Shown one piece after another: positions 1 to 5,307 of a DNA stretch of 5,307 nt (position 1 is the stretch's first letter; every line of letters begins with the position of its first letter). The stretch is taken from contig DASRUE010000148.1 of the NCBI GenBank assembly GCA_035687895.1, positions 1-5,307 on the forward strand, in the 5' to 3' direction. The translations under genes and the position numbers were made by a program. This stretch comes from JAERML01 sp035687895 (GTDB taxonomy: Bacteria; Bacteroidota; Ignavibacteria; UBA10030; UBA6906). The notes under the pieces are model-generated. The model made no database searches, was not told the origin of the DNA, and saw only the letters and a program-made list of their open reading frames with translations.

Positions 1-736
1 TCATGCCCGCGTTTTTCCCTGCCATCAAAATGCGCTCACTCTCTTCCAGCTCAAAATATCCCTTCTCACAAAATACATCGCAGAACGATGCCAACTTCTT
101 CCTGCCTACATACGGAATCATCTCATTGACGACTAGATCAACATACCCCTTCCTGTTCTGCTTGAACTCCGGCGGTACCGCGTGGGCACCGATGAACGTC
201 GGCACCACGGTCATCATCTCTTCATTTTTCAGTTCGTGAATGGCTTCCATCATCTTAATCTCGGACGCAACATCGAGTCCGTACCCTGACTTGATTTCCA
301 CGGTCGTCGTCCCGTGCTTCATCATCTCCATCAAGTAACGAACGGTCTGACGTTTCAGGTCCCGCTTGCTCGCCGCCCGGACATGCACAATCGTATTGAG
401 GATTCCGCCTCCCGCCTCAGCAATTTGCTGATATGTTGCCCCCTGTGAGCGAAGAGCAAATTCCTTGCTCCGATCTCCTGCGAACATCATGTGCGTGTGA
501 GAGTCCACAAAGCCTGGCAGCACCACGCACTCCCCGGCATCGATCACCGTGACATCTTCTTCCAACTTCCCATTCCAGTCTTTCATGCAACCGACCCAGG
601 CGATTTTCCCTCCCTGGCAAAGCACGCCTGCATCATTGAGAATCCCAAGATCCCGCATGGCGCGACCGGTCTTTACTCGTTCCCCGTTCGCTGCAATTGT
701 CACTAGCTGGGAGATGTTCTTGATAAAAAGATTCAA
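1..736 (-). CDS. hutI: Imidazolonepropionase, N-terminal part, cut by the window edge
   Basis: Imidazolonepropionase (EC 3.5.2.7) is a cytosolic metal-dependent amidohydrolase that opens the ring of 4-imidazolone-5-propionate to give N-formimino-L-glutamate, the third step of histidine degradation. The frame is open to the left edge, giving 245 of the usual 400-420 residues. Visible are the amidohydrolase metal motif H80-T-H82 in FVDSHTHMMFAGDR, RSQGATYQQIAEAGGGI (96-112), VEIKSGYGLD (146-155), GAHAVPPEF (183-191) and CDVFCEKGYF (219-228), all characteristic of HutI. I choose TTG at 736-734: it gives the normal N-terminus (M/L-NLFIKNISQLVT), and no ATG, GTG or TTG lies in frame between it and the upstream stop near 836. 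AGGA abuts this TTG with no spacer, so initiation may be inefficient. It lies downstream of hutU on the same strand but five genes away. Confidence 0.95.
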   Translation of the reverse strand, partial: MNLFIKNISQLVTIAANGERVKTGRAMRDLGILNDAGVLCQGGKIAWVGCMKDWNGKLEEDVTVIDAGECVVLPGFVDSHTHMMFAGDRSKEFALRSQGATYQQIAEAGGGILNTIVHVRAASKRDLKRQTVRYLMEMMKHGTTTVEIKSGYGLDVASEIKMMEAIHELKNEEMMTVVPTFIGAHAVPPEFKQNRKGYVDLVVNEMIPYVGRKKLASFCDVFCEKGYFELEESERILMAGKNAGM

Positions 737-928
737 TCCTGCGTGAGCGATGGAATAAAGGGGTGGAACCGTTGAAATGCAGTACCAAGATACGAAAACG
801 TGAAAGTATCTGCAAGCGGAGCTGGAGGTCCAAGATCAACCGGGAGCGCAGAGATCAAACCACGCAAACAACTGACGGTCTCTGCCGGACAAAAACTGGA
901 GTATGTTCTGAATGGACGAGATGAGGAT

Positions 929-2071
929 CTATCTGACCTGGTTCGTTTTCAGATATTGGAGAATTGGTTCGGCCAGAGCGGGAAGGTTTGAGTTTACGGC
1001 GCAAAGCCCGGCATACGTCGCGAAGAAATCAAGGGGTCCGTTGCGGAGACTCTCTCCCAGTGCGGGCCGACCTGAGGTCTGATCTATATACCGAGCAATA
1101 AACAGTCCCGTAATTGCACCGTAACTCTCCCAGTACCCGGAGGTGTTGGAGGCGCGGATGATGTCCTGTGCGCGTCCGACAGAAATGCGTCCCGACCGGA
1201 GGATCAGCGCATTCTTATTGAACTCCTCGAACGCAGTTCGCACACGCAGATCCCAATCCGGAGGTGTCTCGCCACCCGTTCGCTGTTCGAACGTGAGGTA
1301 GTGAGCGATGCCTTCGTTCTGTGTCAACTCAAGGAGACGGTCGAGATAGGAAGTATGTCCGGTACGATACTCTCGCCAGGCAGAGGAGCTATCCTGGTAT
1401 ACACCGAAGGCTGCATGGAACACCTCGTGCGCGACCAGACTCAACGTTCCGACAAATCTCTCGTGGACATTCCGGCCATAGGAGACGGCCTTCGCGAGGT
1501 TCACCACGATGGTCAGCTCTCCCTCACCTTCGCCAACAAAGACGGGGACGTTGTTTCGCCAGACAACACGCCGCACATAGGCATCAATGTTCTGATGGCC
1601 GAACGCGACGAAGAAGACCGGAATCGTTGTCGAGACGCTGGCATCCGGGGGAAACAACTGCTCGACCGTGCTTGCCACCCGCTGCGCGAAGTTTCGTCGT
1701 TTGATCTCATCGAGGAGTTCCTTTATTACCCGGACATTTGTACGCGCGTCTTTCATCTTGAAAACGTCATCCTCTCCCGTCTGGCCAAACTTTGCGTTCT
1801 CGAGACTCACCGTCAGCAACGGCGTATCGAGATGGCGCTGCGCCAGCAACGACGTTGTCGCAAGGGCGATCTGACTTCCGGGAAGTTCTGCAATCTCCTG
1901 GGGCCTGCCGGAAAGGCCTGAATAGAGATCGAGTGTCTTCTCCGCCGACGCGAAGTCCTGGTCGAGACGGACCTGAAACTGCGGGTTGGATTGTGCATAC
2001 GCGTCACACGCGTGCACGGCAAGGAGACAGAACAGCGTCAGACTCTTCTTCCAGGAGGGCTTCCCATTCAT
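929..2071 (-). CDS. Exported predicted zinc metallopeptidase (HExxH, gluzincin-like)
   Basis: This 380-residue protein has a Sec-type signal peptide: KKS, a hydrophobic core at 11-19, and a likely cleavage after AYA (24-26). It should act in the periplasm or outside the cell. The zinc motif HEVFH is at 215-219 (SLVAHEVFHAAFG). NEGIAHYL (252-259) gives a probable third ligand, E253, 34 residues later, which is the gluzincin arrangement. A later helix, GYWESYGAITGLFIARYID (312-330), resembles the C-terminal helix of DUF5700/DUF2268-like predicted peptidases. I lean to DUF5700 without certainty. The substrate is unknown. The start codon shares bases with the phosphatase stop (ATGA), with GAAGG a few bases upstream, indicating co-expression with the phosphatase. 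The gene ends in TAG, and 192 bp without a clear terminator separate it from hutI. Confidence 0.82.
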   Translation of the reverse strand: MNGKPSWKKSLTLFCLLAVHACDAYAQSNPQFQVRLDQDFASAEKTLDLYSGLSGRPQEIAELPGSQIALATTSLLAQRHLDTPLLTVSLENAKFGQTGEDDVFKMKDARTNVRVIKELLDEIKRRNFAQRVASTVEQLFPPDASVSTTIPVFFVAFGHQNIDAYVRRVVWRNNVPVFVGEGEGELTIVVNLAKAVSYGRNVHERFVGTLSLVAHEVFHAAFGVYQDSSSAWREYRTGHTSYLDRLLELTQNEGIAHYLTFEQRTGGETPPDWDLRVRTAFEEFNKNALILRSGRISVGRAQDIIRASNTSGYWESYGAITGLFIARYIDQTSGRPALGESLRNGPLDFFATYAGLCAVNSNLPALAEPILQYLKTNQVR

Positions 2072-3279
2072 GATACCTTCACCACAACCATGGTCATGTC
2101 ATCATGCTGGGGGGCATCTCCTACGTGCAACCGCACGTCCGCCATTATATGATCAATGGTCTCCTGCGCAGAGGCGCTTCTCGTCGAAAGTTTCCTGACG
2201 GACTCTTCGATCCGCTCGCCGCCGTATTGTTCCTTCAATCCATTCATTGCTTCGGTAAACCCGTCTGTCAACAGAACCAGCAGATCACCGGAATGAAGCT
2301 GGAGAGAATGTTCTTGATAGATCGTGTCCTCCTTCATCGCGAGCGGGAAGTGCATCCCGGGTGATTCGAGCCACCGGACTTCGCTCTGGGACATCAGCAA
2401 GGGCCGTGTTTGTCCTGCATTGGCAAATGTCAGAGTTCTTGTGAGTGGATCAATTGCCGCACAAAGAAACGCAACGAAGTGGCCTCGTTTTGTATGCGAA
2501 TAAACCGACCGGTTGAGTCGTGTCAGGATGGACCCGGGAGAAGATGAATGTTGCACTTCACTCGCGTATGAGCCGCTGGTAAAGACCGCTGACATTGCCG
2601 CCTGCATTCCCTTTCCCGAAACGTCGAACACCGAAATCCCGAACGCCGATCCGCCCGCACACAAGTGTGCATAATCAAAGTGATCGCCACCCACTTCCTT
2701 CGCTGGAACCGACATCCCTGCAATGGTAAACCCTTCCAGAGTAGGCTGATGCTTGGGCATCAACGACACCTGGACATCATGAGCAAGCTTCAGCTCTGTC
2801 TGGAGAGTCTCCTTCTCTCCCCGCTCCAGCGACACCACCCACACAAGGAGGTTCACTCCTCCAAGGACGAGAGTCCCAACGATCACCAAGGGCATCAATC
2901 CGCTGCCAATGTGGACCACAGCGGCAATGAGTCCCAGCGTGATGAGCGTGAAGGAGATGACGACCAACCGTTTCCGATCGGCCGGAATGTTGCCGAAGAT
3001 CTGGTCGCTCCATAGAATCGAGAATGCAAACGCGTCCCACACTTTGAGCGAGTCGGTGGACGATTCGACCTTACGCTTGTACTCTTCCTTTTTCTCACGA
3101 ACAGTCTTCTTGATCCTGTCCCACATGATGTAAAGGACGCCGGCGATCAGCAGGTCATTCCCGAACCGGCCCCATTCCTTGTTGTTCACACCATCCATCA
3201 GGGCGCTGGCCAGCTCAAGGACAATGACGATCTTGAAGAGTGTAACAATCGACTTGCGAAATCTTATCGGGTCAACCAT
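2068..3279 (-). CDS. Membrane-anchored PP2C/SpoIIE-family serine phosphatase (RsbU-like)
   Basis: This 403-residue protein probably dephosphorylates serine or threonine on a partner, as RsbU and SpoIIE do for anti-anti-sigma factors; the partner is not visible here. The N-terminal part has four likely membrane helices (about 10-28, 40-56, 104-124, 128-150), with a charged KKTVREKKEEYKRK stretch after the second. A short helical linker with ETLQTELKLAHDVQVSLMP (157-175), typical of this family, leads into the phosphatase domain (about 182-403). Metal-binding and catalytic blocks are GGDHFD (197-202), FDVSGKG (218-224), LTDGFTEA (337-344) and HDDMT (392-396). The NAGH block reads NAGQ (287-290), a variation. 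No GAF, PAS, HAMP or response-regulator domain is present, so the membrane part may be the sensor. The ATG has no clear ribosome site, and I see no in-frame upstream start. Its TGA overlaps the start of the peptidase gene. Confidence 0.93.
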   Translation of the reverse strand: MVDPIRFRKSIVTLFKIVIVLELASALMDGVNNKEWGRFGNDLLIAGVLYIMWDRIKKTVREKKEEYKRKVESSTDSLKVWDAFAFSILWSDQIFGNIPADRKRLVVISFTLITLGLIAAVVHIGSGLMPLVIVGTLVLGGVNLLVWVVSLERGEKETLQTELKLAHDVQVSLMPKHQPTLEGFTIAGMSVPAKEVGGDHFDYAHLCAGGSAFGISVFDVSGKGMQAAMSAVFTSGSYASEVQHSSSPGSILTRLNRSVYSHTKRGHFVAFLCAAIDPLTRTLTFANAGQTRPLLMSQSEVRWLESPGMHFPLAMKEDTIYQEHSLQLHSGDLLVLLTDGFTEAMNGLKEQYGGERIEESVRKLSTRSASAQETIDHIMADVRLHVGDAPQHDDMTMVVVKVS

Positions 3280-3307
3280 GGGTGCGATCTGGTTTGTGGA
3301 GGAGCAT
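3272..3307 (-). other. Possible 11-codon leader ORF overlapping the phosphatase start
   Basis: An ATG at 3307-3305 is preceded by CAAGGT with six bases (AAAACC) between, nearly the same layout as the VOC ribosome site. It opens an 11-codon frame (MLLHKPDRTHG) whose TGA (3274-3272) lies just inside the phosphatase gene, in another frame. The phosphatase ATG itself has no evident Shine-Dalgarno, so termination here could deliver ribosomes to it. This is a sequence-level possibility only. Confidence 0.22.
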
Positions 3308-3345
3308 GGTTTTACCTTGTGGTACGGAAGAATAGGGGGAGAGAT

Positions 3346-3558
3346 TCAAAGGATGGAGGACTTCCCGGTTTGTTTTGCATCCTCAAAGCCCCCACAGGAA
3401 ATAACTGGAAGGCGTGGATATTTCGGGAAGCGGGGATCACTCTTCGACAGCTCACAAAGATAGAAGGTGCTCCCCTTTCCACTTTCAATCATCTGCACGT
3501 GGCGACATCGCCGGCACAACCCCACTGGGTCGTGTTCATGTTCCTCGGTTTCGTTCAC
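3346..3558 (-). CDS. Small conserved four-cysteine protein, probable zinc-binding
   Basis: This 70-residue protein has C15-x2-C18, C35 and C55, a spacing suited to one metal ion. The pattern runs CRRCRH, then GKGSTFYLCELS, then DPRFPKYPRLPVISCGGFE. From memory this matches a widespread small uncharacterised bacterial family with the same C-x2-C, GS-x-F-x-LC and DPRFP-x-YP-x-LPV-x-x-C blocks, so I treat it as a real gene and not a chance frame. The GTG start directly follows the VOC TGA (TGAGTG), and the nearest AAGGG is 17 bases upstream, too far to serve it well. Translation probably depends on ribosomes finishing the VOC gene. Zinc binding is inferred from the cysteines, and the function is unknown. 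It is followed by a 66-bp gap before the phosphatase. Confidence 0.82.
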   Translation of the reverse strand: MNETEEHEHDPVGLCRRCRHVQMIESGKGSTFYLCELSKSDPRFPKYPRLPVISCGGFEDAKQTGKSSIL

Positions 3559-3927
3559 TCAAGCAGCGGCGTCACCCTTCGGGACGGATTGCCACAGGCA
3601 GAGGCCGCACCCGTCCGGTGTTTCAAATTGCGCGTACCATCCCATGCCTTCCACCTCCGTCTTCTTCTTCACCACCTTGCCTTTCGCTTTCTTGATCTCC
3701 TTCAGCTTGGCGTCGATATCCTCCACCTCGATGTACACGTTGACCTGACCTCGCTTGCGCATCTTCTTGACACGTTCAAGGCCGCCATTGGGGTGTCCAC
3801 CGGTGTGGAAGAGTGTGTAGTTGATCTCCGGATGGTCGGTAAAGGACCAGCCAAAGACAGCCTCGAAGAATTTCTTGGCTTTCTTGATATTGGTAGTGGG
3901 TATTTCAATGTGGCCAAATTTGTGCAT
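3559..3927 (-). CDS. VOC-fold protein (glyoxalase/bleomycin-resistance/dioxygenase superfamily)
   Basis: This 122-residue protein has the length of a single VOC subunit with two beta-alpha-beta-beta-beta modules, a fold that normally dimerises in the cytosol. The N-terminal module has HIEIPTTNIKKAKKFFEAVFGW (6-27 region) with H6 and E8 on the first strand and the usual FF-x-x-x-FGW helix end. The second module has VYIEVEDIDAKLKEIKKAKG (64-83) followed by GMGWYAQFETPDG (94-106). This resembles the small uncharacterised VOC proteins annotated as glyoxalase-like. The last strand reads LCLWQ, without the acidic metal ligand seen in true glyoxalase I, so lactoylglutathione lyase activity is doubtful and the substrate is unknown. 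The protein is lysine-rich. The start is well supported by AAGGAG (minus strand, 3939-3934) six bases before the ATG. The next gene starts on the base directly after its stop. Confidence 0.9.
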   Translation of the reverse strand: MHKFGHIEIPTTNIKKAKKFFEAVFGWSFTDHPEINYTLFHTGGHPNGGLERVKKMRKRGQVNVYIEVEDIDAKLKEIKKAKGKVVKKKTEVEGMGWYAQFETPDGCGLCLWQSVPKGDAAA

Positions 3928-3947
3928 GGTTTTCTCCTTATGAGTTT

Positions 3948-3966
3948 ATCCACGAAGGACACGAAG
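3948..3966 (+). repeat. CACGAAGG repeat, left copy, inverted relative to the right copy
   Basis: The plus strand reads ATCCACGAAGGACACGAAG, two units. It matches the start of the right-hand array (ATCCACGAAGG then CACGAAG, with one G/A difference between units) but in the opposite orientation. Both copies therefore read inward from ATCC toward the GxxExxY gene. It lies 21 bp ahead of the VOC start codon, within that gene's probable 5' untranslated region. Confidence 0.75.
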
Positions 3967-3971
3967 TAACA

Positions 3972-3981
3972 CAAAATTATC
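3972..3981 (-). promoter_or_regulatory. Possible promoter -10 element for the VOC and four-cysteine genes
   Basis: On the minus strand the sequence GATAATTTTG contains GATAAT (one mismatch to TATAAT) and also TAATTTTG, which fits the Bacteroidota -7 pattern TAnnTTTG. It lies about 45 bp before the VOC ATG, so transcription would begin in or near the left repeat. No convincing -35 (TTGACA) or -33 (TTG) element sits at the expected distance upstream. It is weak by itself. Confidence 0.22.
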
Positions 3982-4084
3982 TGAGAGCCTTACGTCCCGA
4001 TCTGAACTGTAACAGCGTGAAACCCACGCCATACGATTAACCTTTCATATCATCAGCCATCGTTAATATTCTGAAATGGCTTTG

Positions 4085-4459
4085 TCACTTGATGAACCGC
4101 TTCCATTCGAGTTTGCCGTCAGCACCAAAATTGATAAGAACACCGACCCTAAAGCCCGTTGCTTTGAGATAATTGAGGATTTGTGATTCCTCTGATCCCG
4201 AGAGCTGCTCAAGAGCTTTGAGTTCGACAATAATCTTTTCAAATACTACCAGATCCGCAACGTATTCCTTCTGAAGTTGTCCGCCTTTGTAGGAAATGTG
4301 AATGTGTTTCTGTGATTCAAACGGAATGTTCCTTGACGCTAACTCAATTTCCAATGCCTCTTGATAGACTGCTTCCAGAAATCCCGAACCAAGTTCACGA
4401 TGAACTTCAATAGCAGCTCCAACAACATTGAACACTTCCTCTTTGTAGAGCAATTCCAT
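4085..4459 (-). CDS. GxxExxY protein with PD-(D/E)XK nuclease-like fold
   Basis: This is a small protein of the GxxExxY family, whose function is not established. Its conserved residues suggest the PD-(D/E)XK nuclease fold. From the ATG at 4459 it has 124 residues; a GTG at 4495 would give 136. In the 136-residue numbering, the naming motif GFLEAVY is at 38-44, preceded by AAIEVHRELGSG. The nuclease-like signature is D81 (YVADLVV) followed by E91-x-K93 (VELKA). Q105 and Y109 in SQILNYL and the C-terminal VGVLINFG also match the family. I prefer the ATG because members normally start a few residues before the V-x-G-A-A-I-E-V-H segment and because codons 2-11 of the long version are pure repeat sequence (IHEGHEGTRR). 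The repeat places GAAGGG just ahead of the ATG, though only about 2 nt away. The gene is visibly more AT-rich than hutU. Family assignment is firm; nuclease activity is inference. Confidence 0.88.
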   Translation of the reverse strand: MELLYKEEVFNVVGAAIEVHRELGSGFLEAVYQEALEIELASRNIPFESQKHIHISYKGGQLQKEYVADLVVFEKIIVELKALEQLSGSEESQILNYLKATGFRVGVLINFGADGKLEWKRFIK

Positions 4460-4461
4460 TT

Positions 4462-4492
4462 CCCTTCGTGTCCCTTCGTGCCCTTCGTGGAT
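4462..4492 (-). repeat. CACGAAGGG tandem repeat, right copy, flanking the GxxExxY gene
   Basis: Read on the minus strand, this is ATCCACGAAGGG followed by CACGAAGGGA and CACGAAGGG: three units of 9-10 bp plus an ATC lead-in. The lead-in begins on the last base of the hutU TGA, and the array ends 2 bp before the preferred ATG of the GxxExxY gene. In the longer GTG reading it encodes the His-Glu-Gly-rich peptide HEGHEGTRR. An inverted, shorter copy lies at 3948-3966 on the far side of the gene. Each unit contains AAGGG, which resembles a Shine-Dalgarno core. Confidence 0.8.
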
Positions 4493-5307
4493 CACTTCAA
4501 CATCGGCACCTTCACACCGTGCTTCCTAGCATTCTCAATCGCCCGCTCATATCCTGCATCCGCATGACGGACAATCCCCATGCCCGGATCGTAGGTCAGC
4601 ACACGCTGCAGCCTCGCTTCCGCCTCCTTCGTCCCATCTGCAACCACCACCATGCCCGCATGAATGGAGAGCCCTATACCCACACCGCCACCGTGGTGGA
4701 CGCTCACCCAGCTCGCACCGCCACATGCATTCAACAACGCATTCAGGATCGGCCAGTCGGCAATGGCGTCGCTCCCGTCTTTCATTTTTTCCGTCTCGCG
4801 ATTGGGTGAAGCAACCGAGCCGCAGTCGAGATGGTCGCGGCCGATAACGATGGGGGCCTTGAGCTCGCCGCGAGCGACAAGGTCATTGAAGATCTTCCCC
4901 ATCTTCGCCCGTTCGCCATAGCCAAGCCAGCAAATGCGCGCTGGTAAGCCCTGGAAGTGCACGCGTTTCTGCGCCTTCTCAATCCATCGGCACAACGGCT
5001 TGTTTTCAGGGAACGTCTCCATCACCGCCCTGTCGGTCCGGTAGATATCCTCCGGATCGCCGGAAAGAGCAGCCCAGCGGAACGGCCCTTTCCCATCGCA
5101 GAAGAGCGGACGGATATATTCGGGCACAAAGCCGGGAATATCGAACGCATTGGCAACACCATTGGCCTTTGCCTCTCCGCGGATGTTGTTCCCGTAGTCG
5201 AACGTCACTGCACCTTTCTTCATCAAACCAAGCATGGCGCTCACATGCTCACAGATCGACTGCTGCGCCAGGCGGATGTATTTCTTTGGATCAGACATCC
5301 GCAGGGC
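4492..5307 (-). CDS. hutU: Urocanate hydratase (urocanase), C-terminal half, cut by the window edge
   Basis: Urocanase (EC 4.2.1.49) is a cytosolic NAD+-dependent enzyme that hydrates urocanate to 4-imidazolone-5-propionate, the second step of histidine degradation. The reading frame is open through the right edge (Ala-Leu-Arg precede the first visible Met), so that Met is internal. About 271 residues are visible, roughly the C-terminal half of a family normally near 550 residues. Numbered from that Met, the urocanase signature FQGLPARICWLGYGER lies at 115-130 and holds the family's catalytic cysteine (C123). Also visible are FDYGNNIR (33-40), FVPEYIRPLF (58-67), GRDHLD (153-158), the glycine-rich HHGGGVGIG (201-209) and RHADAGYERA (244-253). 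The C-terminus, ending VPMLK, is complete and typical of the family. Its TGA stop overlaps a possible GTG start of the next gene, and an ATCCACGAAGG-type repeat begins on the stop's last base. Identity is near certain from the motifs. Confidence 0.97.
   Translation of the reverse strand, partial: ALRMSDPKKYIRLAQQSICEHVSAMLGLMKKGAVTFDYGNNIRGEAKANGVANAFDIPGFVPEYIRPLFCDGKGPFRWAALSGDPEDIYRTDRAVMETFPENKPLCRWIEKAQKRVHFQGLPARICWLGYGERAKMGKIFNDLVARGELKAPIVIGRDHLDCGSVASPNRETEKMKDGSDAIADWPILNALLNACGGASWVSVHHGGGVGIGLSIHAGMVVVADGTKEAEARLQRVLTYDPGMGIVRHADAGYERAIENARKHGVKVPMLK

Larger units (their letters stand above)
3948..4492. other. Candidate repeat-bounded cassette carrying the GxxExxY gene
   Basis: This 545-bp segment is bounded by inverted ATCCACGAAGG-type repeats and contains one gene (GxxExxY) plus about 118 bp of AT-rich non-coding DNA. 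The right boundary coincides with the end of hutU, leaving that enzyme's natural C-terminus intact. I see no transposase and no obvious target-site duplication: the bases outside the two ends differ (gagttt on the left, cacttc on the right, both plus strand). The inverted arrangement is seen directly. That it moved or was inserted as a unit is inference. A chance pairing of two members of a dispersed repeat is an alternative. Confidence 0.4.

Noticed and set aside
737..800. Possible promoter upstream of hutI (TATCTTGG on the minus strand)
   Set aside because: It only loosely fits TAnnTTTG and lacks a matching upstream element, so I cannot separate it from background.
800..991. Plus-strand 63-codon frame in the gap between hutI and the peptidase
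   Set aside because: It starts at GTG with no ribosome site, overlaps the peptidase 3' end in antisense, and has no recognisable family. The 737-928 gap otherwise shows nothing convincing.
1301..1921. Long plus-strand frame (206 codons) antisense to the peptidase gene
   Set aside because: It lies wholly opposite a well-supported coding gene with signal peptide and zinc motif. Its translation has no recognisable domain and it has no ribosome site.
3319..3969. Plus-strand frame of 216 codons across the VOC and four-cysteine genes
   Set aside because: It is antisense to two genes with clear family motifs. The translation is compositionally odd (runs of Leu/His/Phe) and matches nothing, so it is a shadow.
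4015..4029. Perfect 5-bp hairpin GCGTG-loop-CACGC downstream of the GxxExxY gene
   Set aside because: The stem is short and no T-tract follows on either strand, so it does not qualify as an intrinsic terminator.
4047..4081. Inverted AGCCAT/ATGGCT pair just after the GxxExxY stop
   Set aside because: A 6-bp stem with a long AT-rich loop and no T-tract is expected by chance in sequence like this.
3940..4500. Target-site duplication around the repeat-bounded module
   Set aside because: The plus-strand flanks (gagttt on the left, cacttc on the right) do not match, so there is no visible transposition footprint.

Overview
The window carries bacterial chromosomal DNA of moderate GC, and every gene I can support lies on the minus strand, so transcription runs from the right edge to the left. 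Shine-Dalgarno-like sites occur, for example ahead of the VOC gene. The gene styles fit an environmental bacterium of the Bacteroidota/Ignavibacteria (FCB) type: a membrane SpoIIE-type phosphatase, a GxxExxY protein with CACGAAGG repeats, and a hut pathway. This placement is an inference from style, and I cannot fix the phylum.

Layout in transcription order. (1) 5307-4492: the C-terminal half of urocanate hydratase (hutU), cut by the window edge. (2) 4495/4459-4085: a small GxxExxY protein with PD-(D/E)XK-nuclease-like residues. It lies between inverted copies of an ATCCACGAAGG-type repeat (3948-3966 and 4462-4492), and the right copy begins on the last base of the hutU stop codon. (3) 3927-3559: a VOC/glyoxalase-fold protein. 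(4) 3558-3346: a 70-residue four-cysteine protein whose GTG start directly follows the VOC stop. (5) 3279-2068: a four-helix membrane protein with a C-terminal PP2C/SpoIIE phosphatase domain. (6) 2071-929: an exported predicted zinc peptidase (HEVFH...NEGIAH), joined to the phosphatase by an ATGA stop/start overlap. (7) 736 to the left edge: the N-terminal 245 residues of imidazolonepropionase (hutI), starting at TTG.

HutU and HutI catalyse consecutive steps of histidine degradation (urocanate to imidazolonepropionate to formiminoglutamate). Here they are co-directional but separated by about 3.75 kb and five genes with no obvious role in that pathway. The window therefore looks like a hut locus carrying an accessory block. 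Its most unusual part is the 545-bp repeat-bounded GxxExxY module (3948-4492) directly after hutU. The phosphatase and peptidase form a separate, translationally coupled pair.

Gaps: 737-928 (192 bp, between the peptidase and hutI) shows no gene or convincing terminator. 3928-4084 (157 bp) holds the left repeat, a possible promoter and the VOC ribosome-binding site. 3280-3345 (66 bp) precedes the phosphatase and holds most of a possible 11-codon leader ORF. I saw no tRNA, rRNA, CRISPR array, transposase or strong intrinsic terminator.
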